DNA from: Candidatus Latescibacteria bacterium 4484_181 | GTDB lineage: Bacteria; Latescibacterota; MVCY01 | DNA: 14,407 nucleotides | Assembly (NCBI GenBank): GCA_002049985.1 | Contig: MVCY01000019.1 | Coordinates: forward strand, 1-14,407 | Direction: 5' to 3' | Shown here: positions 7,158-13,621 of the stretch, one piece after another | Position numbering within the stretch: the stretch's first letter is position 1 | Layout of the letters: every line of letters starts with the position of its first letter | Notes under the pieces: generated by a model | What the model saw: only the letters and a program-made list of their open reading frames with translations | What the model was told of the DNA's origin: nothing | Databases searched by the model: none | Translations under genes and position numbers: made by a program

Positions 7158-8042
7158 TCAGTTTTCATTTTCCCCTACTGAGCGACAGACAAAGATACTC
7201 CATTTTGAGCACTGCAACATCTCGGCTGCCTGCCGTGCCCGATAGGGATCGCCAAAAAGGCCGTAGACGGCGGAGCCGCTACCAGAAAGGGAAGCCACTT
7301 TCGCCCCAGCGGAGAGTAACTTCTCTCTTATCTCCCGGATCAGAGGATACCGCTTCTCCACCGTTTGCGCAAAGTCATTTTCCACATACTGAAACGGCAG
7401 CCTTCCGTCTGTGACACCTCTTTTTAGCGAAAAAATAAAGCTAACATATTTACTCTCCGAAGTCAAGCTATTTTTTCTCTTCTCATACGCCCACTTTGTA
7501 GAAACTGCAAAACCTGGATAGACTACAACATAGAAGAGCGGTTCGGTCAGTTTCAGGTAATTCAGAATCTCACCTCTTCCCAAGGCGATGGCAGTGCCTT
7601 TTCGGAGCAGAAATGGGACATCTGAGCCGATTGAGGCAGCGATAAGGGCCAGCTCGAAATCTTTTGCCTTCAACTTCCACAGGCGGTTCAGTCCTCTCAG
7701 CGCGGCGGCGGCATCGGAGCTACCCCCTCCCAGTCCAGCTCCCACAGGGATGCGTTTCTGAATCGTTATGTTAACCCCTTTTTTTACACCGTATTCTTTC
7801 TTCAACAGGGCAGCCGCCTGGTGGACAAGGTTCTGCTCTCCCTGCGGTACTCCCTCTGCTCCAAGACAGCGGACATCTATCCCCTCCGCTCTTTCAATCA
7901 AGGTGAGTCTGTCATATAAACTTACCGTTTGCATTACCGAAATGATTTCATGGAACCCGTCTGTGCGTCGGCCCACTATCTTCAAACCGAGATTTATTTT
8001 GGCATAGGCTTTTTCAGTCACAACAGCCATTTTCTCACTCAC
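7158..8042 (-). CDS. ispE: 4-diphosphocytidyl-2-C-methyl-D-erythritol kinase
   Basis: IspE phosphorylates CDP-methylerythritol in the non-mevalonate (MEP) isoprenoid pathway. This GHMP kinase of 294 residues shows KAYAKINLGLKIVGRRTDG near the N-terminus, the ATP loop PVGAGLGGGSSDAAAALRGL at about 96-115, and the C-terminal SLSGSGSAVYGLF. The GTG at 8042 overlaps the stop of the upstream nucleotidyltransferase (GTGA), suggesting coupled translation. An ATG four codons further in (8030), preceded by AAGGTGA, is an equally good start and would give 290 residues. Its product ultimately feeds polyprenyl phosphate carriers, which fits nearby surface-glycan genes. tRNA-Gln follows directly. Confidence 0.95.
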   Translation of the reverse strand: MSEKMAVVTEKAYAKINLGLKIVGRRTDGFHEIISVMQTVSLYDRLTLIERAEGIDVRCLGAEGVPQGEQNLVHQAAALLKKEYGVKKGVNITIQKRIPVGAGLGGGSSDAAAALRGLNRLWKLKAKDFELALIAASIGSDVPFLLRKGTAIALGRGEILNYLKLTEPLFYVVVYPGFAVSTKWAYEKRKNSLTSESKYVSFIFSLKRGVTDGRLPFQYVENDFAQTVEKRYPLIREIREKLLSAGAKVASLSGSGSAVYGLFGDPYRARQAAEMLQCSKWSIFVCRSVGENEN

Positions 8043-8779
8043 CTTGCCTGTCGGCCGAGAGCCTTTTTTTGAGCCACCAGGTTGTTGGCCCTAAGTAACG
8101 CTTCAATGGACTCTCCAGCGTCCGCCCACCAGCCCTCCAGGATCTCGTAACTCATCTCCTGTGCCTCGATGTAGGCATTGTTGACATCCGTGATCTCCAG
8201 CTCGCCCCTTGACGAGGGTGTCAGGGTTCTGATGATATCAAAGACTCTGGAGTCGTACATATAGATTCCTATCACCGCAAACGGGCTCTTGGGATGTAGG
8301 GGTTTCTCCTCGATGCGGACAATCTTGTCTCCCGCAATCTCCGGTACTCCGTAGCTCTCGGGGGTATCCACCTCCTTTAAGAGTATCTTGGCCCCGCTCT
8401 TCTGCCTTTGGAAGTTCTCCACTGCCTTCCTGATGCTTCCTTCAATGATGTTATCCCCAAGGAAGACCACCACTTTATCCTCCCCCACGAAATGTTCTGC
8501 CAACCCAAGGGCCTCAGCAATTCCGCCGGCTTTTTCCTGATAGGTGTAATTCAGATCCTTGAGCCCGAACTGGTTTCCGTTACCTAAGAGCCGAAGAAAA
8601 TCGCCAGCACTTTCCCCGCCGGTTACGATCATAATGTCCTCGATTCCAGCTTCAACCAGGCTCTCAATGGGGTAATAGATCATCGGCCGGTCAAAGACAG
8701 GCAGAAGGTGTTTATTGGTTATCTTGGTAAGCGGGTACAATCTGGACCCCGTGCCTCCGGCCAAAACTACGCCTTTCAT
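8039..8779 (-). CDS. rfbA: Glucose-1-phosphate thymidylyltransferase-type nucleotidyltransferase, short form
   Basis: It probably joins glucose 1-phosphate and dTTP (or another NTP) to make a sugar nucleotide and PPi, the first step of dTDP-sugar synthesis. The Rossmann-like domain begins MKGVVLAGGTGSRLYPLT, followed by NKHLLPVFDRPMIYYPIE. FLGDNI and RIEEKP motifs, then RGELEITDVNNAYIE and the WADAGESIEALLRAN end segment are as in RmlA/StrD proteins. At 246 residues it lacks the extra C-terminal helices of the roughly 290-residue RmlA type, so substrate preference is uncertain. The ATG at 8779 follows AGGAA. It overlaps ispE by 4 nt. No rmlB, C or D is visible in the window, so the symbol is a family assignment. 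Confidence 0.85.
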   Translation of the reverse strand: MKGVVLAGGTGSRLYPLTKITNKHLLPVFDRPMIYYPIESLVEAGIEDIMIVTGGESAGDFLRLLGNGNQFGLKDLNYTYQEKAGGIAEALGLAEHFVGEDKVVVFLGDNIIEGSIRKAVENFQRQKSGAKILLKEVDTPESYGVPEIAGDKIVRIEEKPLHPKSPFAVIGIYMYDSRVFDIIRTLTPSSRGELEITDVNNAYIEAQEMSYEILEGWWADAGESIEALLRANNLVAQKKALGRQAR

Positions 8780-8819
8780 GGCTGTTCCTGAGTTGTATCG
8801 AGGTTGAGGGTTTAAGGAT

Positions 8820-8854
8820 TACCCTCCGGCAGGACTGGAACGCGTTGGAGGGTA
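8820..8854. repeat. 8-bp inverted repeat between the Wzi-like gene and the nucleotidyltransferase
   Basis: TACCCTCC (8820-8827) and GGAGGGTA (8847-8854) are perfectly complementary with a 19-nt loop. It lies in the 91-nt gap between the two genes. There is no T-tract on either side, so it is not a standard terminator. It could be a processing or stabilising stem in the transcript. Confidence 0.4.
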
Positions 8855-8870
8855 TGAATTCAGTTGGCAC

Positions 8871-10292
8871 TCATAGGTTATATTCCAGCCCGAAGGAGAG
8901 TTCGGTCTGCTCTCCTTTCGGATTTGCGATGAACCGGCATCCGATCTTAAGAAACAGAGCTCTCAGAGGCTCATAGGAGACTCGCAGTGCCCAGGACTGC
9001 TGCCTCTTCACCCGGCCAGACAAAAATCTCTGAGAAGGGCTATGATATTGCTCATAGGCGTTCGGTACCCGACCCTTTCTGTCCTGTTGCCAAGAGAGGG
9101 TCAGAAGCAATGGGCGAATATATCGGTAGTTTGCTTCTAAGTAAAGCTGGTCCGCATTTTGTCCTATTTGATGTCCTAACAGGTATCCATAGCTCTCAAA
9201 GTTGTTGATGGGGAATTTGTGGGAGTAGACACAGGGGTTGACTCTGGTGTACTCTGCCCTGAAGTCAAGATTTTCAAGGAGGTCTACCCAAAACAGACCC
9301 CCCTGTAGGCCCACCCAATTATGCTGCTTTTTGGTGAATATCTTGCTCACATAGATTTCGTCCACAAAGATACAACCATATAATTTAAAGTGCCTTATTA
9401 AATTCAAATCTATGTCGGCGCTCATCTGGAGGTTATCCGGGTCACCGAGATAGTGCTGTGCCGACCAGAGAAACATAACGGGAATCAGGTATAGGATCTC
9501 TGGGTCACGCTCCCCATAGATAATCGTCTCGCTTACACCTACATACTGCCCGCGATACCCCGGCCCCCAGGTGTTGCTACCTTTCGCTATGGATAGACGG
9601 AACCAGGGTAGCCTCAGAGAGAAGGCAGCGTCGACTTCATCATGGTCGATGCGCTTGCCGTAGCTTCCCGTGTGACCGATTCCTTTTTGTGGGAAAGGGA
9701 CATCCCAGAACCCCTCCTGAGGGTTGGCTGGTTTCCATCTGATGTTCCCTTTAGCCCATTCACTGCTGTCGCGTGCGTAAAGGTAGAATCCCACCGCGTC
9801 GCTCAAATACCCGTACACTTTTACCCCTGTAGTCCTATGGTAAACTCTCCTGCTGCCTTTCGACTGAGAGGAGAAGGCGAGCACCGGGTCTAAACAGATC
9901 AGACCCTCCTTCTCCTTTCTAGGAAACAGAGCCCACCAACGAGGGGAGGAGACGGAGGCGAGGGGAATCCCTTCTCCCAATCTTTCAAGCTCACATTTGA
10001 ACTGGCTCTTAAGCCACTGAAGCTGTTCTCTCTCTATCCGGGTTAGTGAACTGCTGGAGGCGTTTTCTTCTATTTCCAACAAGATCTGGGCCATCTTGAG
10101 CCGAGATATGGGCTTGGTCCCATTTCTCACCTGTCTAACAAGTCCCTTGGCCTCCATTCGGTCGATGAAGCGATAAGAAGGGTGATTCAGGGGAACGTCC
10201 ACCACCTGTGCATTTGCAACTGAGAGAGATGAGAAGAGAAGGGAAAGGAGCCACAGTTTCCGTGCCATCTTTTTGCGGTTTAACTTTGTCAC
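8871..10292 (-). CDS. Wzi-like capsule-assembly family outer-membrane beta-barrel protein
   Basis: Residues 1-28 form a signal peptide (basic start, hydrophobic LWLLSLLFSSLSV, cut after ANA). A helical region of about 80 residues begins PLNHPSYRFIDRMEAKGLVR, resembling the S-layer-homology-like start seen in this family. From about residue 140 the protein is rich in alternating aromatic and polar residues, as in outer-membrane barrels, and has WGPGYRGQ, close to a motif of Wzi, the protein that anchors group 1 capsule in E. coli. It ends in a hydrophobic GLEYNL. At 473 residues it matches the size of such proteins. The GTG at 10292 with a weak AAGG site is the only start that leaves a plausible ribosome site. 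Transcription likely begins at the promoter at 10357-10385. The nucleotidyltransferase downstream supports a surface-glycan role; direct ligand binding is not shown. Confidence 0.72.
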   Translation of the reverse strand: MTKLNRKKMARKLWLLSLLFSSLSVANAQVVDVPLNHPSYRFIDRMEAKGLVRQVRNGTKPISRLKMAQILLEIEENASSSSLTRIEREQLQWLKSQFKCELERLGEGIPLASVSSPRWWALFPRKEKEGLICLDPVLAFSSQSKGSRRVYHRTTGVKVYGYLSDAVGFYLYARDSSEWAKGNIRWKPANPQEGFWDVPFPQKGIGHTGSYGKRIDHDEVDAAFSLRLPWFRLSIAKGSNTWGPGYRGQYVGVSETIIYGERDPEILYLIPVMFLWSAQHYLGDPDNLQMSADIDLNLIRHFKLYGCIFVDEIYVSKIFTKKQHNWVGLQGGLFWVDLLENLDFRAEYTRVNPCVYSHKFPINNFESYGYLLGHQIGQNADQLYLEANYRYIRPLLLTLSWQQDRKGRVPNAYEQYHSPSQRFLSGRVKRQQSWALRVSYEPLRALFLKIGCRFIANPKGEQTELSFGLEYNL

Positions 10293-10356
10293 AAGATTGC
10301 CCTTCTTCTACAATCGAAGCTGATAGTTATATTTGACCGTCGGATTGGCGAATTAA

Positions 10357-10385
10357 AATGTACGACAGTTTTATGATTTTGTCAA
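10357..10385 (-). promoter_or_regulatory. Leftward sigma70-type promoter for the Wzi-like gene
   Basis: On the minus strand TTGACA (10385-10380), a perfect -35, is separated by exactly 17 nt from TACATT (10362-10357), a 4/6 match to TATAAT. The predicted leader is about 55-60 nt. A perfect palindrome overlaps the -35 box. This may also drive the downstream nucleotidyltransferase and ispE. Confidence 0.7.
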
Positions 10386-10397
10386 GAACATTCTTGA
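10382..10397. promoter_or_regulatory. Palindromic operator candidate on the -35 box
   Basis: TCAAGAA, a 2-bp CA spacer and TTCTTGA form a perfect 7+2+7 inverted repeat. It shares bases with the -35 hexamer of the leftward promoter, where a bound dimeric repressor would block RNA polymerase. No regulator gene lies in the window, and I do not recognise the site as a known family's box. Confidence 0.5.
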
Positions 10398-10402
10398 TTA
10401 TC

Positions 10403-10423
10403 CTGTAAAAATGAGACTTACAG
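10403..10423. repeat. Second inverted repeat upstream of the leftward promoter
   Basis: CTGTAA (10403-10408) and TTACAG (10418-10423) are perfectly complementary with a 9-bp spacer. It lies 18 bp upstream of the -35 box, a position suitable for an activator or an auxiliary operator. It could be chance. Confidence 0.3.
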
Positions 10424-10562
10424 CTCCAGAACTGCAAGCAACATACGGAAAGGCCAGCAGTAGTGTGGGAGGCTGAACAATTCGGAGTGACAAGCAGTCA
10501 AAAAGACTTGTCTTAATGAATCTAGATCCAGGAGGGGCTCATTTCAGCGTATGAAAAAAGGG

Positions 10563-10596
10563 TTGACTTTTGAGAAAAACTTCGGTATCTTATAAT
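10563..10596 (+). promoter_or_regulatory. Rightward sigma70-type promoter
   Basis: TTGACT (10563-10568) is a 5/6 match to the -35 consensus. With 17-nt spacing the -10 is TATCTT (10586-10591), a 4/6 match; a perfect TATAAT (10591-10596) overlaps it but is 22 nt away, too far for this -35. Either way transcription would begin at about 10600 and reach the gene at 10652 after a roughly 50-nt leader. The rest of the 10293-10651 spacer holds the leftward promoter, two inverted repeats and a small AAGAC-TT-GTCTT repeat at 10503-10514. Confidence 0.65.
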
Positions 10597-10651
10597 AATG
10601 AGGCAGGGGATATGCTGAATCTAAGATGTTGTTTATAGGAGGTTTGTGGAA

Positions 10652-11119
10652 ATGAGATTGCGGATGTTCGGTTTGCTTGGGCTTGTGGTAGCCCTGCTCA
10701 GTTTTCCCGCCTATGGGGCGGAGCACCGCTTGTTCAGTTCTGCTGTGAGGAATGGTCCACAACCGGGTACGAAGCACCCCGGTAGCTTAAGCTTGCTTGA
10801 TCCTGAACATCTTTCCATGTCGCAGAGTTACTCTTTGATGTTCCTTTCCGACGGCAAAAGGTGTCAAACCAGCGGATTTTATCTTAATCGCCTCATCTAC
10901 CAGTTCTCGGCACCTATCTCGCTAAAATTAGAGATGGGCTATCTGCACAGCTCTTTTCTGGGTGAGGGAAAGTCTGCTGCCCCTGCTGGAAAGTTCTTTC
11001 CGGCGCTTGAATTACTCTACCAACCCAGTCGAAACTTCTCCTTACGCTTACAATACAGGGTTCTGCCCTCCCTGCGGAGTTTCCTTTGGTATCCGCATTG
11101 CCGATCGTTTAACCGATAA
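10652..11119 (+). CDS. Secreted beta-rich protein of unknown function
   Basis: The product is 155 residues. A signal peptide (RLR, then hydrophobic FGLLGLVVALLSF) is probably cut after AYG at about residue 22. The mature part has a segment SLSLLDPEHLSMSQSYSLMF, then LYQFSAPISLKLEMGYLHSS and LELLYQPSRNFSLRLQYRVL, with alternating polar and hydrophobic residues typical of beta-strands in periplasmic or outer-membrane proteins. I recall similar small proteins beside LytR_C genes in candidate-phylum genomes but know no function. The ATG at 10652 is 9 nt after AGGAGG, so the in-frame GTG at 10646 is less likely. The last ~15 residues are rich in Arg and Trp and look unlike the rest, so a late frameshift is possible. 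Confidence 0.7.
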   Translation: MRLRMFGLLGLVVALLSFPAYGAEHRLFSSAVRNGPQPGTKHPGSLSLLDPEHLSMSQSYSLMFLSDGKRCQTSGFYLNRLIYQFSAPISLKLEMGYLHSSFLGEGKSAAPAGKFFPALELLYQPSRNFSLRLQYRVLPSLRSFLWYPHCRSFNR

Positions 11120-11202
11120 GACTGACGCTGCTGCTTTTCTCTGGGGAAGGATTTATGGTAAATGTTGTGAATTTTGTTTTTAAGAAATATGAAGGGGGAC
11201 GT

Positions 11203-11667
11203 ATGCAACTTCGGTTGTTTGCGTCCCTTTTTATGTGCCGTAGGAAAAGTGCAGAAGTGGTGAGCAGATGGAGGAGCATCTCAGTATTAGGAATAGTCTT
11301 GGTTGCCCTCTTCTGGGTTGGTTGTAAACAGCCTACTCCAAAACCTCAGAAGGAGGTGATGCCCATCCGGGTGGAGGTCCTTAATGGCTGCGAAGAAAGG
11401 GGATTAGCCCGCAGACTCACTGATTTGCTTCGTCGGAGTGGTTTTGATGTAGTGAATTTTGGAAATGCAGAAAGCTTTGACTTTCTGGAGACAATCGTAG
11501 TCGACAGATCAGGGCACATAGAGAGGGCCCGGCGGGTGGCTCGAGCCCTGGGTGTAAAAAACTGCATCCAGCAGATAAAGCAGGACCCTTACCGGATAGA
11601 GGATGTGTTGGTCATCATCGGGCGAGACTTCCGTAACTTGCCCTTTTTCAAAGACATCGGGAGGTGA
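11203..11667 (+). CDS. LytR_C-domain protein, membrane anchored or lipoprotein
   Basis: From the ATG at 11203 (after a GGGGGA-type site) the product has 154 residues. An N-terminal hydrophobic stretch, SVLGIVLVALFWVGC, is either a membrane anchor or a lipoprotein signal with the Cys as lipidated residue. The lipobox WVGC is imperfect. A GTG nearer this stretch (around 11260) would give a shorter, more typical lipoprotein signal, though I see no good ribosome site there. A Pro/Lys linker leads to the LytR_C domain (about 55-145): IRVEVLNGCEERGLARRL, then RSGFDVVNFGNAE and VVDRSGHIERARRVARALG. This domain also follows the catalytic part of LytR-CpsA-Psr ligases, which is absent here. Its TGA lies inside the rsfS ribosome site, so the two are coupled. 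Confidence 0.82.
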   Translation: MQLRLFASLFMCRRKSAEVVSRWRSISVLGIVLVALFWVGCKQPTPKPQKEVMPIRVEVLNGCEERGLARRLTDLLRRSGFDVVNFGNAESFDFLETIVVDRSGHIERARRVARALGVKNCIQQIKQDPYRIEDVLVIIGRDFRNLPFFKDIGR

Positions 11668-11671
11668 TACC

Positions 11672-12022
11672 TTGGACAACGATTCCTTGCAGCTTGCTGA
11701 TCTTTCAGTTCAGTTATTGAAGTCAAAAAAAGCAACGGATATTCTTAAGATGGATTTGAGGGAGCTAACGGATATCGCTGACTATTTTGTCATCTGTACT
11801 GCTGAATCTGACCTACATGCCGAGGCCTTATGTGATGCGGTGACCGAAGGGATGGAGAAAGCTGGCTACCCAGCTTGGCATATAGAGGGTGACGCCGATC
11901 AAAGTTGGGTGTTGATCGATTTCGTGGATGTGGTGGTCCACATTTTTCAACGAGATACTCGCCAGTTCTATGCCTTAGAACGGCTGTGGGGCGATGCCAA
12001 AATAGAGGAGGTATCGCCGTGA
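11672..12022 (+). CDS. rsfS: Ribosomal silencing factor RsfS
   Basis: RsfS binds L14 and blocks subunit joining under starvation. The 116 residues are the normal length. The conserved core is visible: IADYFVICTAESDLHAEAL near the middle, HIEGDADQSWVLIDFVDVVV, then HIF and YALERLWGDA at the end. The start is a TTG at 11672, chosen because GGGAGGTGA lies 7 nt before it; the open frame runs upstream to 11603 but that part overlaps the LytR_C gene and lacks family similarity. The end overlaps the kinase gene by 4 nt (GTGA). LytR_C-rsfS linkage is common in several phyla. Confidence 0.93.
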   Translation: MDNDSLQLADLSVQLLKSKKATDILKMDLRELTDIADYFVICTAESDLHAEALCDAVTEGMEKAGYPAWHIEGDADQSWVLIDFVDVVVHIFQRDTRQFYALERLWGDAKIEEVSP

Positions 12023-12924
12023 ATATCCTTGTGGTTGGTTCAGTAGCTTTGGACACGGTGGAAACACCCGTCCAGAAGGTGACCGATGTATTGGGAGGCT
12101 CGGCAACCTATTTTGCGGCTGCCGCCAGCTACTTTTCCCCAGCCAGGGTGGTGGCCGCCGTGGGTGAGGATTTCCCCTTGCAAGAGCTGGATTTTCTAAA
12201 ACAGAGAGGGGTGGATTTTGCCGGACTTCAAATAAGGAAGGGAAAGAGTTTCCGCTGGGCAGGCAGATACGGTCCCCGCCCCAATGACCGCCAGACCTTG
12301 CTGCTTGAACCCGGTGTCTTCTCCCACTTCCAGCCAACCATTCCTGAGCAGTACCGAGATTCTGAGATTCTGTTCTTAGCCAATATCGATCCTGAACTCC
12401 AGCAGAGTGTGCTTGAGCAGGTTCGGTGCCCCAGACTTTCCTGCTGTGACACTATTGACCACTGGATTAGAACTAAAAGGCAGATCCTGCTTCAGAACCT
12501 GGCCCAGGTGGACACAGTTATCTTGAACGATGCAGAAATAGAGGAACTTACTGAAGAGTCAAATCTAATCAAGGCGTGTAAGTCAGTGCTGGAGAGAGGG
12601 CCCCGGACAGTAATCGTCAAAAAGGGAGAACACGGTGCAGTGATGTTCACCCCTGACGCCTTTTTTAGCATTCCTGCCTACCCAGTGGAACTTGCCTGTG
12701 ACCCCACCGGGGCAGGAGACTCCTTTGCTGGTGGTTTCTTGGGTTACCTGGCCGAAACCGAGGATTTCAGTCAAACCAACTTGAGAAAGGCTGTGGTCTA
12801 CGGCAGTGTAATGGCCTCTTTTACAGTAGAGAAATTCAGTGTAGACGGGCTTAAAGGACTAACTCACCAGCAGATTAAGGAAAGGTTCACCCGGTTCAAA
12901 CAGATTACATACTTTGAATGTTAG
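12019..12924 (+). CDS. PfkB-family carbohydrate kinase
   Basis: PfkB (ribokinase-like) enzymes phosphorylate sugars or nucleosides with ATP or ADP. The 301-residue product starts MNILVVGSVALDTVETP, has GGSATYFAAAASYF and VVAAVGEDFP near the N-terminus, an NDRQT segment, and the C-terminal signature DPTGAGDSFAGGFLGYLA (near 225-245) whose GAGD Asp is the catalytic base. All key motifs are intact. The GTG at 12019 overlaps the rsfS stop by 4 nt and follows GAGGAGG; the open frame continues upstream to 11905 but only as an overlap with rsfS. I recall this subfamily in several FCB-type and Gemmatimonadota-like genomes without a proven substrate. Proximity to an mtnA-like gene suggests a ribose- or methylthioribose-related substrate, as inference only. 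Confidence 0.9.
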   Translation: MNILVVGSVALDTVETPVQKVTDVLGGSATYFAAAASYFSPARVVAAVGEDFPLQELDFLKQRGVDFAGLQIRKGKSFRWAGRYGPRPNDRQTLLLEPGVFSHFQPTIPEQYRDSEILFLANIDPELQQSVLEQVRCPRLSCCDTIDHWIRTKRQILLQNLAQVDTVILNDAEIEELTEESNLIKACKSVLERGPRTVIVKKGEHGAVMFTPDAFFSIPAYPVELACDPTGAGDSFAGGFLGYLAETEDFSQTNLRKAVVYGSVMASFTVEKFSVDGLKGLTHQQIKERFTRFKQITYFEC

Positions 12925-12962
12925 CCCTTAGTGGATGTTATGCTTCTCTGTTTAACCGCAAA

Positions 12963-13046
12963 GTGCCGAAGGGAGGCACAACGGCCGTTCATCTCTTGTT
13001 TTTCGGTCTTGAATCGGCCAAGACATAAGTGAGGGAACGTCACTTG
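12963..13046 (+). repeat. Three small hairpins, each with a 7-nt loop
   Basis: GTGCC/GGCAC (12963-12967, 12975-12979), GTCTTG/CAAGAC (13006-13011, 13019-13024) and AAGTGA/TCACTT (13027-13032, 13040-13045, plus a T-G closing pair) are perfect stems, each around exactly 7 nt. The second stem is mutually exclusive with a longer one that pairs GGCCG-TTCA (12983-12991) with TGAA-T-CGGCC (13010-13019). Confidence 0.4.
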
Positions 13047-13300
13047 AAAGCCAGATTCGGGAAACTTATGAAAAACAAGAAAAACATATCACCTTAAAGG
13101 GATTTCGAATAAATGGCCAGTCTTATTTGCTACAAACATTTTGTACCTATTGGGACAGACAAGAGGGTGTGTATCAGAAGACATTTGCACCCGCAAAGTT
13201 TGACAAGAAGTCGCAAAGGTCGGAAAGGGCTAATTATCTGTTCGTAAAAACCTCGCCTGCCTTATGTCTCCGTTCTGTTCTTTGCTCTTATCATAGGTGA
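13013..13300 (+). pseudogene. Start-less 95-codon open frame, possible gene remnant
   Basis: The frame is open from just after a TGA (13010-13012) to a TGA at 13298-13300. It has no ATG, and GTG and TTG appear only deep inside without a ribosome site. The translation has protein-like stretches, for example TYEKQEKHITLKGFRING and QSYLLQTFCTYWDRQEGVY, then FAPAKFDKK. I do not recognise a family. Continuing in other frames, further open stretches exist (to about 13414, and the GTG-started 62-codon frame at 13527-13715), which would fit a gene broken by several frameshifts. Random open frames of this size do occur, so this is a weak call. Confidence 0.22.
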
Positions 13301-13436
13301 TTCGCATTTAATACAGACCCGAGATCTAATGGTTAAACTTACGGAGTCAAACTGTGGCTTACTTAACACAGGTGCAGGTTCCGTCGGAAAGATGGAGTTG
13401 CCGGCAGTACTATAGGCTCACTTCAGGTATCTATTT

Positions 13437-13493
13437 CTGTGGGAGGACTCTCCAGAGCCCGATTCCATCGGCGTCTGGAGATGCCTCCTACAG
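13437..13493 (+). ncRNA. 57-nt segmented hairpin, candidate structured RNA element
   Basis: CTGTGGGAGG (13437-13446) pairs with CCTCCTACAG (13484-13493), 10 bp with one G-T pair. After a 2x2 internal loop, TCTCCAGA (13449-13456) pairs with TCTGGAGA (13474-13481), 8 bp. After another 2x2 loop, CCGAT (13459-13463) pairs with ATCGG (13467-13471) around a 3-nt loop. That makes 23 colinear pairs. Flanking CTTCA (13421-13425) and TGAAG (13512-13516) may extend it. It has no T-tract, so it is not a simple terminator. It could be part of a non-coding RNA or a small palindromic mobile element; strand is assumed. Confidence 0.4.
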
Positions 13494-13545
13494 TCTGTTT
13501 TCAAGGTAGAGTGAAGCACGCTTTGTGTGAAGTTGCCATTTTTTA

Positions 13546-13565
13546 GCACAATCTGTGCAACAGAT
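13546..13565 (+). repeat. Two overlapping, mutually exclusive hairpins
   Basis: GCACA-ATC-TGTGC (13546-13558) and ATCTGT-GCA-ACAGAT (13551-13565) are each perfect stems with 3-nt loops, and they share six bases of stem and loop. Only one can form at a time, as in small RNA switches, but each is short. Confidence 0.35.
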
Positions 13566-13591
13566 AGAGAAGTCTTCAGGGCGGTTTTTTC

Positions 13592-13621
13592 TGAATCTGG
13601 GTTGGAGCTCTCTAAGATTCA
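13592..13621 (+). repeat. 7-bp inverted repeat
   Basis: TGAATCT (13592-13598) pairs perfectly with AGATTCA (13615-13621) around a 16-nt loop. It directly follows a GGTTTTTT run at 13583-13590. No promoter or terminator role is clear. Confidence 0.3.

Noticed and set aside
7127..7414. Plus-strand open frame of 95 codons opposite ispE, starting in the tRNA
   Set aside because: It overlaps tRNA-Gln and the conserved end of ispE and has no family resemblance.
10591..10596. Perfect TATAAT as the -10 for the TTGACT at 10563
   Set aside because: The spacing would be 22 nt, outside the usual 16-18. The overlapping TATCTT at 17 nt fits better, though TATAAT could act with a weaker -35.
11905..12018. 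Upstream extension of the PfkB kinase reading frame
   Set aside because: This part only mirrors rsfS in another frame. The GTG at 12019 with GAGGAGG upstream gives the standard PfkB N-terminus.
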